Shown here piece after piece: positions 7,866-16,218 of a stretch of DNA of 64,000 bases. Made by a program: the position numbers and the translations under genes. How positions within the stretch are numbered: position 1 is the stretch's first letter; every line of letters starts with the position of its first letter. The notes beneath the pieces were generated by a model. That model had not been told where the DNA came from, searched no databases, and saw only the letters and a list, made by a program, of their open reading frames with translations. Origin of the DNA: Sporosarcina luteola (GTDB lineage: Bacteria > Bacillota > Bacilli > Bacillales_A > Planococcaceae); the NCBI RefSeq assembly GCF_023715245.1, contig NZ_JAMBNV010000002.1, positions 124,001 through 188,000 of the forward strand, in the 5' to 3' direction.

Positions 7866-7912
7866 CCGGTTATCGAAAACCGGCAGACTGACTCGTATCG
7901 GCAGGATATAGT
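7866..7912 (+). promoter_or_regulatory. Inverted repeat and promoter before the ABC/LytTR operon
   Basis: CCGGTT (7866-7871) and AACCGG (7878-7883) form a perfect 6-bp inverted repeat with a 6-nt spacer. A -10-like TATAGT lies at 7907-7912 without a good -35, as expected for an activated promoter. The operon encodes its own LytTR regulator, so this is a candidate autoregulatory site. A single family D repeat unit lies upstream at 7708-7728. Confidence 0.4.
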
Positions 7913-7946
7913 TAGTGTACAAAGAACAATGACGGAGGTATTGCAA

Positions 7947-8666
7947 ATGGAAATTGTGAGAGTCAGCAATTTACAAAAGGCATATGGGGGGAACAACGTA
8001 TTAAGGGGAATTGATTTCACAGCGAATGCAGGAGAAATCATTGGAGTCATCGGCAAAAATGGTGCAGGGAAATCTACATTTCTAGAGATATTGATGACGC
8101 TGAAACCGTATGACAATGGAAATGTAGCCGTGTTGGGTAATGAATTGAACACGTTAACGTCCAACCAAATTGAAGAGATACGAAGGGACATATCAGTAGT
8201 TCTGCAGCCGACGCAGTTTTACAAAACGCTGAAGGTGGTCGAGTTGCTGAAGCTGTTCAAAGCATATTACAACTCACCGGTCGATATCGAACAGATCATT
8301 GCCGACTTCAAACTGCAGCCGCACCGGAAGAAATACTTCGATAAATTATCAGGAGGCTGGAAGCAAATCGTCAGTTTGGCAATTGCCTTTTTATCCGAGC
8401 CGAAACTCCTTATTTTGGATGAACCGACGACTGGCCTCGATCCACATATGCGCAATATGCTTTGGACGTATATTAGCGAGTACAACAAACGCACAGACGG
8501 GACGGTCATTTTGACGACACATAATATGGACGAAGTCGAAATGTACTGCGACAAAGTGATGCTCTTGAACGACGGCGTTAATGAAGTGTTTGATTCGACG
8601 GAAGGGATCCTTTCCAGCGGCTACAAATCAATCAACGAGTTTTACTTATCAAAAGTATCTATATAG
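7947..8666 (+). CDS. ABC transporter ATP-binding protein
   Basis: 239 residues. Walker A is GKNGAGKST, the signature is LSGGW (Trp replaces the usual Gln), Walker B is LLILDEPTTGLDP, and the switch His is in TTHNMDEVE. This is the export-type ATPase of ABC-2 systems. ATG 7947 is chosen because GGAGGT lies 7 nt upstream; longer frames have no ribosome site. With the next gene, 12 nt downstream, it makes a two-component exporter for an unknown substrate. Confidence 0.93.
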   Translation: MEIVRVSNLQKAYGGNNVLRGIDFTANAGEIIGVIGKNGAGKSTFLEILMTLKPYDNGNVAVLGNELNTLTSNQIEEIRRDISVVLQPTQFYKTLKVVELLKLFKAYYNSPVDIEQIIADFKLQPHRKKYFDKLSGGWKQIVSLAIAFLSEPKLLILDEPTTGLDPHMRNMLWTYISEYNKRTDGTVILTTHNMDEVEMYCDKVMLLNDGVNEVFDSTEGILSSGYKSINEFYLSKVSI

Positions 8667-8678
8667 GGAGGAATTTGC

Positions 8679-9494
8679 ATGTTACTTACTCAACTGAAGT
8701 ACGACTTGCTAATGTTTACACGGGAGATATTTTATTTGGTGTTCACGATCATCGTTCCGCCGGTCACATATTTATTCATGGGGCAGCTCTTCGGGAACGC
8801 CACGTATGCCGGGAATCTTAGTTATGCAGAAACGTACACCCCTTCCTTCATTTTACTGATCACGTTCGGCGTCGTCTTTTTCGCATTCGGGTTCGATCAA
8901 GTAATGAACCGGACGACAGGCGTGGAAAAGCGGATTATTTTATCACCGGTACCGAAGAGGACATTGCTGCTATCGAATATCTTAAGGTCCATCATTATTA
9001 CGAGCCTTGGCTATTTCCTAGTGTTCTTCATTGGCATGATCGCTTATGATCTATCATTCCATTCACTGAATTTCATTTTGGCATTCGGGACGTTCATCTT
9101 ATTGAATGCAGCCTTGCTCATCATCTCTTCAGCGATCTACTCATTATTCACAAGCATGAACGGCGCGCTAGTTTTCTCCATTGTCATCTTTCAAGTAGTG
9201 ATGTTCACTGGCGGGTTCACAATGCCGATTGCCATGATGCCAAAGTTCGTGCAAGTCATCGCTGATTTCAATCCGGTCTATCATATGAATCAACTCTTCA
9301 TCGCCGTTTGGAATGGCCAGTTGGAATGGAACGCAGCGACACTCAAGTCTATTGGATTTATCGTCCTCGTCACTGCGATCTCTCTATTGGTCATACGTTT
9401 TGGAAATAGTCTGCGAAAATCTTCCTTCAAATGGTATCCTACTAATAGGGAACGAGGAGGAGATATGGGGAATGAAAGTTACACTGGACATTGA
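8679..9494 (+). CDS. ABC-2 type transporter permease
   Basis: 271 residues with six hydrophobic segments typical of ABC-2 permeases. The segment MNRTTGVEKRIILSPVPKRT corresponds to the cytoplasmic loop that contacts the ATPase. It works with the preceding ATPase as an exporter. The 3' end overlaps the LytTR gene by 23 nt. GGAGG precedes ATG 8679. Substrate unknown; similar operons export antimicrobial compounds or lipids, which is only an analogy. Confidence 0.9.
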   Translation: MLLTQLKYDLLMFTREIFYLVFTIIVPPVTYLFMGQLFGNATYAGNLSYAETYTPSFILLITFGVVFFAFGFDQVMNRTTGVEKRIILSPVPKRTLLLSNILRSIIITSLGYFLVFFIGMIAYDLSFHSLNFILAFGTFILLNAALLIISSAIYSLFTSMNGALVFSIVIFQVVMFTGGFTMPIAMMPKFVQVIADFNPVYHMNQLFIAVWNGQLEWNAATLKSIGFIVLVTAISLLVIRFGNSLRKSSFKWYPTNRERGGDMGNESYTGH

Positions 9495-9930
9495 TGAAAT
9501 TTATCAGGAGACGAAAGTGACAATCCATTGCAATGAAGTGGATGATTCGATAAAGGAAATCCTTGATTTTTTGAAGGGGAAGAAATCGGAGTTTCTCGTC
9601 GGAAGAGATGGCGAGATGCAGCATATTTTGAAACCGGACGACATTCATTACTTCCATACCGAAAAGGAAGGTGTCATGGCAGTCACTGCGGCAGGCTCCT
9701 TTTCATTGAAAGAGAAGCTTTATGAGCTTGAGGAGATGCTGTCTTCCGCGAAATTCATCAGGCTATCGAAATCGGTCATTGCCAACTTGCATGAGCTAAG
9801 CCGTTTTGAAGCTTCATTCAACGGTACGTTAGTCGTCCATTTTAAATCCGGAGCGAAAGAGTATGTTTCGAGGACGTATGTGAGCGGCATCAAGGAAGCG
9901 CTGAAAATGAACAGGAGGAAAAACGGATGA
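9472..9930 (+). CDS. LytTR DNA-binding transcriptional regulator
   Basis: 152 residues. The C-terminal half (about residues 45-150) is a LytTR domain: KPDDIHYFHTEKEGV, LSKSVIANLHELSRF, FNGTLVVHFKSG and the closing YVSRTYVSGIKEAL. There is no receiver domain, so it is not a standard response regulator. Stand-alone LytTR proteins followed by a DUF3021 membrane protein usually regulate the neighbouring ABC operon, and the membrane partner restrains them. The start is inside the permease gene, indicating coupling. Confidence 0.9.
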   Translation: MKVTLDIDEIYQETKVTIHCNEVDDSIKEILDFLKGKKSEFLVGRDGEMQHILKPDDIHYFHTEKEGVMAVTAAGSFSLKEKLYELEEMLSSAKFIRLSKSVIANLHELSRFEASFNGTLVVHFKSGAKEYVSRTYVSGIKEALKMNRRKNG

Positions 9931-10337
9931 AAACGTTTTTGACAAGAAGTGTATTGGGCATTTTCTTTGGCTCATTCCTGGCAGTCGTTACGATCTTAGC
10001 GGTTATTTATATCAACAATATAGAAATGCTTGACGCAGCAATCCTCGGGAAAAACTTGCTCGGCACAGTATTTTGCGGTTGGTTCTTCACGGTGACTCCT
10101 TTGCTGTTTGAAAATGAAAAACTGACATTGCCGGTCCAGACGACACTGCATTTCTTATGTGTGACTGTGTTGTATTTCATCGTCGCCTTCATCATTGGAT
10201 GGATTCCATTCACAGTGAAAGGATTTATCGGTATGCTCGGCATTTTCATCGTGTTCTATTCGATCATTTGGATTTCCTTCTACATGTACTTCAGGAAGCA
10301 AGCAGCGAAATTGAATGAGGAGCTGAGGGAGTTGTAA
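9927..10337 (+). CDS. DUF3021 membrane protein, partner of the LytTR regulator
   Basis: 136 residues with four predicted membrane segments and a short charged cytoplasmic tail. Size, topology and position directly after a LytTR gene (4-nt ATGA overlap) are those of the DUF3021 family. In LytTR systems the membrane protein inhibits the regulator; that role is inferred by analogy. Last gene of the four-gene operon; a family A repeat array follows. Confidence 0.85.
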   Translation: MKTFLTRSVLGIFFGSFLAVVTILAVIYINNIEMLDAAILGKNLLGTVFCGWFFTVTPLLFENEKLTLPVQTTLHFLCVTVLYFIVAFIIGWIPFTVKGFIGMLGIFIVFYSIIWISFYMYFRKQAAKLNEELREL

Positions 10338-10389
10338 GCCCTCGCTCCTCTATTGTTAGGTTAATAGTCCCGATTTGGTGATAAGTTTT

Positions 10390-10492
10390 GTTATTCGATA
10401 GATAACTGGTTAAATTCGATAGATAACTCTCTTTATCCAATAGATAACTATCCGGATTCAATAGATAACTCTCTTTATTCAATAGATATTGG
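10390..10492. repeat. 21-bp tandem array, family A, five units
   Basis: The core (C/G)(A/G)ATAGATA recurs with starts at 10396, 10417, 10438, 10459 and 10480, exactly 21 bp apart. Each is followed by a variable stretch such as ACTCTCTTTATT. It fills the gap between the convergent DUF3021 and lysE-type genes. On the minus strand it gives an open frame with a 7-residue repeat, which I regard as a by-product of the period. Confidence 0.9.
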
Positions 10493-10498
10493 TACCTC

Positions 10499-11119
10499 TC
10501 AAATAAGCTTGCTCAGTAACCGGAACGCCATATACACCGCGACCGTCCAGACGACGACAGCGGAGACTTTATTCAACATGCCAATGAATTTCCCGCTCGT
10601 ATCCATCTTGCCGAGTACTCTTCCAGCAACAGCGAGTCCGAAAAACCAACACCATGAAATGATGATTGTCGTCAACGTGAACGCAAAACGTGCCTCCCCT
10701 GAATAACTTAAGGCATTCGAACCGATCACGCCGATCGTATCGATGATGGCATGTGGATTCAATAAAGAGACGGATGCTGCAAACAAAATCTGCTTCTTGG
10801 GAGAAAACCGTTCCGCTTCCGCCTCCATTGACGCAGGTGCGCTCCGCCAAAGAGAAATTCCGATGTACAGTAAAAACAGGATACCGACAGCAAACATGAT
10901 TGTTTCCAACCAGTGGAATGTCAAGATGAGCAGAGATACTCCTGATACTGCAGCCACGATCAAAATCGTGTCACAAATCCCCGCGGTGATAACGACGGGA
11001 AGTGCCCTGGCTAGCCTTGGCTGCAAAGCCCCCTGATTGAATACAAAAACATTTTGAGCGCCTAGTGGTAATATAAGCCCGATCGCTAGGATTATCCCAT
11101 GAAGAATAGCCTCAACCAT
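10499..11119 (-). CDS. LysE/ArgO family amino-acid exporter
   Basis: 206 residues and about six membrane helices. GIILAIGLILPLGAQNVFVF near the N-terminus is the conserved LysE segment, and SLLNPHAIIDTIGVIG matches the second conserved loop. The family exports basic amino acids such as lysine and arginine; substrate not proven here. ATG 11119 has AGGGGGAG upstream. The stop codon lies at the edge of the family A array. Confidence 0.9.
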   Translation of the reverse strand: MVEAILHGIILAIGLILPLGAQNVFVFNQGALQPRLARALPVVITAGICDTILIVAAVSGVSLLILTFHWLETIMFAVGILFLLYIGISLWRSAPASMEAEAERFSPKKQILFAASVSLLNPHAIIDTIGVIGSNALSYSGEARFAFTLTTIIISWCWFFGLAVAGRVLGKMDTSGKFIGMLNKVSAVVVWTVAVYMAFRLLSKLI

Positions 11120-11188
11120 CCGCTCTCCCCCTTTTCTATCTTTCTCTCTATTGAAAGGCTTTCTCTCAAATATTGCAATGACTCAACC

Positions 11189-11214
11189 AAAAAACCATCC
11201 CCGAACGGAGATGG
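11189..11214 (-). terminator. Terminator of the rRNA methyltransferase gene
   Basis: Read on the minus strand, CCATCTCC and GGGGATGG form a stem with a GTTC loop (one wobble), followed by TTTTTT. It lies 12 nt after the stop codon of the gene at 11226-12422. Confidence 0.8.
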
Positions 11215-11225
11215 CTTTGCACTTC

Positions 11226-12422
11226 TTATTTCAACTTCTGCAAAATGACGACTTTCAAGTAATTGAATTCCGGGAAGTCACGGCTTGTGCGGAAATCCTT
11301 TGGCAATGAAGATTCCTCGAGGATCTTAAAGCGTGAGCCAGCATCCGCGAAACCTTTTTCTATGAATGTCTTGAATTTCTTCATGCTGAAGCTTGCGTTA
11401 TTTGTCGATGCAATAATAATGCCGTTTTTCTCTGTGATTTCAATTGCATCCTTCAGCAAGGCCGGGTAATCCTTCGCCGTGCTAAATGTGTATTTCTTGG
11501 AGCGTGCAAAACTCGGTGGATCTAAAACAACAACGTCGAATTTCAGCTCATGACGTTTCGCATAACGGAAGTAATCGAACACGTCCATCACTTGAATGTT
11601 TTGTGCTTCATAGTCAATCCCGTTCACACTGAACTGCTCGATCGTCTTCGGCAAACTGCGCTTCGCCAAATCAACGCTCGTCGTCTCCCGCGCCCCGCCA
11701 AGTACCGCGGCAACGGAAAACGCACCTGTGTATGAGAATGTATTCAATACATGCTTGCCTTCCGAATACTTGTCGCGCAGCGCTTTACGCACATCGCGCT
11801 GATCAAGGAAAATTCCCGTCATTGCGCCATCATTCAGATCGACGGCAAAGTTCATGCCATTTTCTTTCACGATGATCGGGAAATCCCCAGGGATCCCTCT
11901 TACAAAATCATCCTGCTCGATGTACTGGCCTTGCGTATCGAAGCGTTTCTTTTCGTATACTGCCTTATACTCCACGAGCTTGTCCAACACACCATACACA
12001 TGATGCTTCATGGAATAGATTCCTTCACTATACCAGCTCACCATGTAATAGCCTTCAAAATAATCAATCGTCAATCCACCGATGCCATCGCCTTCTCCGT
12101 TGAAGATACGGAATGCGGTCGTCTCGCTATCTTCAAAAAAAGATTCCCGTCTCGAAAGAGCTGCTGCTATCTTGGATTCGAAAAAGGCGAAGTCGATTTC
12201 CTCGTTTTCATCCCTTGTCAATACCCAGCCGATTCCTTTGTTTTGATTGCCATAATAGCCTTTTGCGATGAATTTACGGTATTTATCGACCAAGCGGATA
12301 AGTGAGCCTTCCTCCTGCAACACTTCCGGATTAATCACCGCGTCTTTCAAAATCAATGGGTAGCCCTTCTTAAAGGCCGCTATACTTTGTGCGTTTACTT
12401 GTACATCAATCGTTTTTGTCAT
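11226..12422 (-). CDS. Class I SAM-dependent rRNA methyltransferase (RlmI/YwbD-like)
   Basis: 398 residues. A PUA-like RNA-binding region occupies the N-terminus. A Rossmann methyltransferase follows: VLNTFSYTGAFSVAAVLGGA (motif I), then VVLDPPSFARSKK (motif IV). This layout belongs to RlmI-type enzymes that form 5-methylcytosine in 23S rRNA; the exact site modified is not known. ATG 12422 has AAGGATG upstream. A single gene with its own terminator. Confidence 0.9.
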   Translation of the reverse strand: MTKTIDVQVNAQSIAAFKKGYPLILKDAVINPEVLQEEGSLIRLVDKYRKFIAKGYYGNQNKGIGWVLTRDENEEIDFAFFESKIAAALSRRESFFEDSETTAFRIFNGEGDGIGGLTIDYFEGYYMVSWYSEGIYSMKHHVYGVLDKLVEYKAVYEKKRFDTQGQYIEQDDFVRGIPGDFPIIVKENGMNFAVDLNDGAMTGIFLDQRDVRKALRDKYSEGKHVLNTFSYTGAFSVAAVLGGARETTSVDLAKRSLPKTIEQFSVNGIDYEAQNIQVMDVFDYFRYAKRHELKFDVVVLDPPSFARSKKYTFSTAKDYPALLKDAIEITEKNGIIIASTNNASFSMKKFKTFIEKGFADAGSRFKILEESSLPKDFRTSRDFPEFNYLKVVILQKLK

Positions 12423-12470
12423 CGTGTCATCCTTTTTCCATCATTTTTTTAATTATCGCATGAAGACGCG

Positions 12471-12498
12471 AAAAAAGCTTCTCGTAACAGAGAAGCTT
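12471..12498 (-). terminator. Terminator of the YiiX-like gene
   Basis: AAGCTTCTC (12475-12483) and GAGAAGCTT (12490-12498) form a perfect 9-bp stem with a 6-nt loop. It is followed on the minus strand by TTTT, 6 nt after the stop codon. Confidence 0.85.
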
Positions 12499-12503
12499 CA
12501 ACA

Positions 12504-13100
12504 TCAGGCAAGTAAGCGGAACGCCAGACTCTTCCAAAGTCCCATTCGAATCGGACGATCCATTTGCGGTCCTCTTGCGGTGTGTAAATATGTTTTTAAG
12601 TCACCTTCATACACTAGTTCCATATGTGGCATATACGCCAGATGATGCGGCATTGTCAGGCTAGGCCTCGTCAGCAGTCGGTGCATCTCGCTCTCCTGCA
12701 TGACGGTTGCGACGAATTGCGAACAGAAAAACGCCCTCTTCCGTCGAATCTCTTTATTCAGCGCCACGCCGAACAAACCGATAAAGTTGTATTTATAAGC
12801 TTTTTGATTCAACTCAAATTGAACGATTTTCTGACGGATCCGTATATACGCTTCCGTAGAAACTTCGCAACGGTACACAGCGCAATCAGCCTCCTGAAAA
12901 ATGCCTTCCGCAACATTTTCACGTACAAACCCACCGAAGAATGGATTGTATTGCTGCTTCCGCCCGAAACTATAGATTTCGGTCAATTGCTCGTCGAATG
13001 CTATGGATGCATGATTCAAATCTTTGCGTGTATACATGCCAATCGCCTTAGACAGTAATGTTCCCGTGTCTGTAAGTACGATGTAAATTGTTTTTCCCAT
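12504..13100 (-). CDS. YiiX/YebB-like permuted papain-fold hydrolase
   Basis: 198 residues. LNHASIAFD supplies the His and AFFCSQFVATVM the Cys of a circularly permuted NlpC/P60-like (papain-fold) enzyme, in the order His then Cys that marks the permuted group. These proteins are thought to act on amides or lipids; the substrate is unknown. No signal peptide is visible, so it is probably cytoplasmic. Only a weak ribosome site precedes ATG 13100. Confidence 0.75.
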   Translation of the reverse strand: MGKTIYIVLTDTGTLLSKAIGMYTRKDLNHASIAFDEQLTEIYSFGRKQQYNPFFGGFVRENVAEGIFQEADCAVYRCEVSTEAYIRIRQKIVQFELNQKAYKYNFIGLFGVALNKEIRRKRAFFCSQFVATVMQESEMHRLLTRPSLTMPHHLAYMPHMELVYEGDLKTYLHTARGPQMDRPIRMGLWKSLAFRLLA

Positions 13101-13424
13101 TATCCCAACCCCTAACTCATCTCTCTACAAGTATGTACATTTTTTGGGGGAACCTAAACCGTCTGCAGGTGTAAACCTTCTAAGCCCTAAGTTGTAGACA
13201 TGAGTAGGGATTCGGACAGTTCAAGCGTTTATCTATATATGTATTATACGTTTTACCTATACGTAGAGTTTCACTTTCCCAAGATTTTTCAATCCCGCAG
13301 GAAAGCAATTGATGGCATGGTTGTCATGGAAGTAACAATTGCTCATCTATCGATGGTTGTCCTATTATACTATGAATCGCTTCGACTTTCTTGCTTTTCT
13401 TAAAAATAAAATTGAAAACACCTT
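13101..13424. other. Intergenic stretch without a supported gene
   Basis: 324 bases between two leftward genes. It contains a T-rich tract near 13140, mixed AT-rich sequence and short frames without ribosome sites. A 67-codon rightward frame (13200-13403) has unnatural composition and no family resemblance. I see no hairpin terminator, repeat array or tRNA. Confidence 0.5.
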
Positions 13425-14606
13425 TCACCTTCCAAGGTTCGACAAGATATTTTCAACGGCAAGCTCGACAAATCTTGGCTCAGTCGCCATATTCAATCGA
13501 ATAAACCCTTTTCCTTCTGGGCCAAACCATTCCCCGAAATCAACAGCAATTCGACATCGATCTTGGATAAACTCCTTTGTTTTCTCTGGATCAATCACAT
13601 TTCTTAAATCAAGCCAGATCAAGTAAGTGCCTTCTAATGGAGAGATGATAATTCCGGGTGCCACTTCATGCAGATGTCGTTTCACATGTTCGTAATTATG
13701 CCTGATGACTGCCAATAGTCCATCCAGCCACTCTTGTCCATGCCGATAAGCAGCTTCCGCGGCGGTCAATCCAAGGATATTCACTTCAGTTTGATTCACC
13801 GTTTTCACGTAGTCATCGAATTGGGTACGCAGCTGTTCATCCTCAATTATGATTTGTGAAAATAAGAGTCCAGCCAAATTAAATGTTTTAGACGGCGCTG
13901 TTACGGTGATGAGCCGATCTGCGAATTCACCATCGCATACAATTGCAGAAGGGATATGCTTATGCCCTTCCATAGTAAGGTCTTGGTGAATTTCGTCCGA
14001 AACGACTAGAACGCCGTGCTTCTTGCAAATTGACAGGACCTTCACCAATTCCTCTTCTGTCCATACGCGGCCGACAGGATTATGCGGAGAGCATTGGATG
14101 AACAGTTTTACATCATTGTCGATGATGCTTTTCTCGAACGCATCAAAGTCGATATGATAAAATCCATTATCGTTCACAAGCTCACAAGTCACCAATTTAC
14201 GGTCGGTGTCCTTCACGGCGTTATGGAATGGATAGTAGACAGGCGTTACAATCATGACAGCTTCACGAGGTTTGGTGTATGCATTTATAAACCAATATAG
14301 TACTGTGACGACTCCGGTTGAAAAGCGCATCCATTCTTTTTTCACTTCGTAGCCATGATGCTGTTTCTCCCACTTGATAAATGCTTCATAGAAAGAATTG
14401 GGTACGAATGAATAACCGAACACGCCATGGGCAATCCGTTTTTGCAATGCATCCAATACTGCTTCGGGGGCCTTGAACTCCATATCTGCAACCCATGCTG
14501 CGATCAGATCAGGGTCCCCGAAACGCTCATCCAATGCATCCCATTTCAATGAATTCGTTCCTTTTCGCTCGACAGCATACCGCTCGCAAAATTCGGCAAC
14601 GTTCAT
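13425..14606 (-). CDS. MalY/PatB-type PLP-dependent C-S lyase/aminotransferase
   Basis: 393 residues. It is a fold-type I PLP enzyme: WVADMEFKAPEAV near the N-terminus, the SPHNPVGRVW loop, VVSDEIHQDL (the PLP-pyridine Asp), and TAPSKTFNLAG with the Schiff-base Lys. These features match the MalY/PatB family of cystathionine beta-lyases (cystathionine to homocysteine, pyruvate and ammonia). ATG 14606 is chosen because GGGAGTG is about 9 nt upstream; the longer TTG start has no spacing. Confidence 0.92.
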   Translation of the reverse strand: MNVAEFCERYAVERKGTNSLKWDALDERFGDPDLIAAWVADMEFKAPEAVLDALQKRIAHGVFGYSFVPNSFYEAFIKWEKQHHGYEVKKEWMRFSTGVVTVLYWFINAYTKPREAVMIVTPVYYPFHNAVKDTDRKLVTCELVNDNGFYHIDFDAFEKSIIDNDVKLFIQCSPHNPVGRVWTEEELVKVLSICKKHGVLVVSDEIHQDLTMEGHKHIPSAIVCDGEFADRLITVTAPSKTFNLAGLLFSQIIIEDEQLRTQFDDYVKTVNQTEVNILGLTAAEAAYRHGQEWLDGLLAVIRHNYEHVKRHLHEVAPGIIISPLEGTYLIWLDLRNVIDPEKTKEFIQDRCRIAVDFGEWFGPEGKGFIRLNMATEPRFVELAVENILSNLGR

Positions 14607-14734
14607 TTGCAATCACTCCCATTTTCTTATTTATTCAACAATACGCCAACTTGCTAAAGTCGTCTATATGGATTTTTATTTTAGTGAAAAATACAATCAG
14701 GATATTCTAACGAGATGATTCGTACTTGTAGGAT

Positions 14735-14772
14735 AAGAAAAAGCCATTCCCTCCACATGCGGAGAGAATGAC
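14735..14772 (-). terminator. Terminator of the HEAT-repeat gene
   Basis: The arms GTCATTCTCTCC and GGAGGGAATGGC (minus strand, two imperfect pairs) enclose a short loop and are followed by TTTTTCTT. It lies 27 nt beyond the stop codon. Confidence 0.8.
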
Positions 14773-14799
14773 TTTCCTTCTAAATCGCCAAACTACTGA

Positions 14800-15228
14800 T
14801 TACAGTTTTGCCCAACGTTCCTCTAACCAGTTCATAAATTGTGGACCTTTATCGCCTTCATACGCATCATAGACATCTAAACGCATACGTTTTAGCTTAT
14901 CCGCAAATTCTGCTACTGAATGGTCCTTCGACAAGCTCTTTTTTACCCGTAAGAATATTTTGTCTGTGTCTTTGATAATATCAAAACGTGCCGGTAGTGG
15001 TTTCTCTACGTCCTCACCAAACGCCACTAGTGCTTCATAGGCTGCTACTTGCACCTTGTAGACAGTATCATGCTGCATACGATTTTTTAATAAATCAATG
15101 ATTTTGTCATGTTGATAAGCCGATAACAATTCGACTGCGTCTAAACGCTCTCGCCAGCTAGACGTATAATTAGCCTGTTTTTTTAACGTTTCATATTGCT
15201 CAGGTAATGCTGTTTCAAATTGGCTCAA
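14800..15228 (-). CDS. HEAT-repeat-like small protein
   Basis: 142 residues from TTG 15228, which has GAGGTG 8 nt upstream. The middle, WRERLDAVELLSAYQHD then KVQVAAYEALVAFGED, reads as two HEAT-type helical pairs, as in small Bacillus HEAT-repeat proteins. It probably mediates protein contacts; the partner is unknown. It stands alone with its own terminator. Confidence 0.75.
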   Translation of the reverse strand: MSQFETALPEQYETLKKQANYTSSWRERLDAVELLSAYQHDKIIDLLKNRMQHDTVYKVQVAAYEALVAFGEDVEKPLPARFDIIKDTDKIFLRVKKSLSKDHSVAEFADKLKRMRLDVYDAYEGDKGPQFMNWLEERWAKL

Positions 15229-15358
15229 GTTATTGCACCTCTTTTTTAAACTAGAGGAAAAATGAATTCTTCTTCTGCTTCCTCATTATACGATGTCTGG
15301 GTGAAAATAGCGATGAATCGCTCGTCAGGATCTATATGGTCACTTCATGTTGTTATCA

Positions 15359-16081
15359 TCAGTTTCTTTCGGCAAAAACCTTCATCGCATCCCGCATAAA
15401 AACAGCCAAACCGTCCCCGAATTTGTCAATATTCTTCGTAAATCGTTCATCCGCGACATACATTTCACCAAGTCCGGCGAATGCTTCAAATGAGTAGTCG
15501 CCGATTTTATTCAAGAACGTGTACCACTCACCAATAGCTGCTTGAGCTTCCGCTGAAGCCGGATCCGTATGGCGAAGTTCTGCGAGGTTGTAATAAATGC
15601 GGTTCATGTCCTCCTGAGTTTCCTTGCCGAATTTGGCGACATTCTTGTTCGCTTTATCGACCGCCTCATCCCCCCACCGATCTCTTGCTTCCTGCTCATA
15701 CGGATTCGAACTGAAGTCGAACCCTTTAAACTTCTCTTCGTTCGTCATTGTCATTTCTCCTCTCTCAAATTGGAGCGTCTTGTCAATCGTCTCAATCATT
15801 GTCCCGAGTTGCTTTCGCTTCGCCTCTAACATGTCGCGCTGCAGCTCGAACGCTTCCAACCGGTTGAACGACGGACTATCCAATAGCTCCTTGATTTTCT
15901 TCAAAGGGAAGCCGACTTCACGAAAGAACAAGATTTGCTGGAGGGTCGTCAGATTTTCATCAGAATAAACCCGATAGCCTGCCTCTGTCACATTGTCCGG
16001 AACAAGTAAACCGATTTCATCATAATGATGGAGCGTGCGCACACTCACACCGGTCAAATCCGCCACTTCTTTCACTTTCAT
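15359..16081 (-). CDS. MerR-family regulator with TipAS domain (Mta/TipA-like)
   Basis: 240 residues. Residues 1-70 are a MerR winged helix (VKEVADLTGVSVRTLHHYDE), then a coiled coil (about 75-110). A TipAS-type drug-binding domain follows from about residue 120 (YEQEARDRWGDEAVDKANK). TipA/Mta proteins bind hydrophobic or thiopeptide drugs and activate efflux genes and themselves. Its own promoter has the 19-bp spacer expected for MerR control. No efflux gene is adjacent. Confidence 0.92.
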   Translation of the reverse strand: MKVKEVADLTGVSVRTLHHYDEIGLLVPDNVTEAGYRVYSDENLTTLQQILFFREVGFPLKKIKELLDSPSFNRLEAFELQRDMLEAKRKQLGTMIETIDKTLQFERGEMTMTNEEKFKGFDFSSNPYEQEARDRWGDEAVDKANKNVAKFGKETQEDMNRIYYNLAELRHTDPASAEAQAAIGEWYTFLNKIGDYSFEAFAGLGEMYVADERFTKNIDKFGDGLAVFMRDAMKVFAERN

Positions 16082-16105
16082 ACACTCCGCCTCCCTTCAC
16101 TATTG

Positions 16106-16136
16106 ACTATAGAGTATGACGTAACGTTAGAGTCAA
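16106..16136 (-). promoter_or_regulatory. MerR-type promoter with 19-bp spacer
   Basis: On the minus strand, -35 TTGACT (16131-16136) and -10 TATAGT (16106-16111) are separated by exactly 19 bp, and the spacer contains the palindrome ACGTTACGT. Over-long spacers of 19-20 bp are the hallmark of MerR-activated promoters. This one faces the MerR/TipAS gene itself, so autoregulation is likely. Confidence 0.8.
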
Positions 16137-16218
16137 TACAATTAATGAAAGAATTTTTAACTTATAATCCGGTATTCAAGTATACTTGAATAAATGACTT
16201 ACGCAGGAGGTTATAGCC

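Noticed and set aside
10291-10482. Leftward 63-codon frame with a 7-residue repeat (SYLLNPD-like)
   Set aside because: It is a by-product of the 21-bp array: the period is a multiple of three so stops are avoided. No ribosome site.
10390-10492. CRISPR array
   Set aside because: Units are 21 bp with gradual drift, no unique spacers of 30-40 bp, no cas genes.
13200-13403. 67-codon rightward frame
   Set aside because: No ribosome site, odd composition and no relatives recognised; treated as intergenic.
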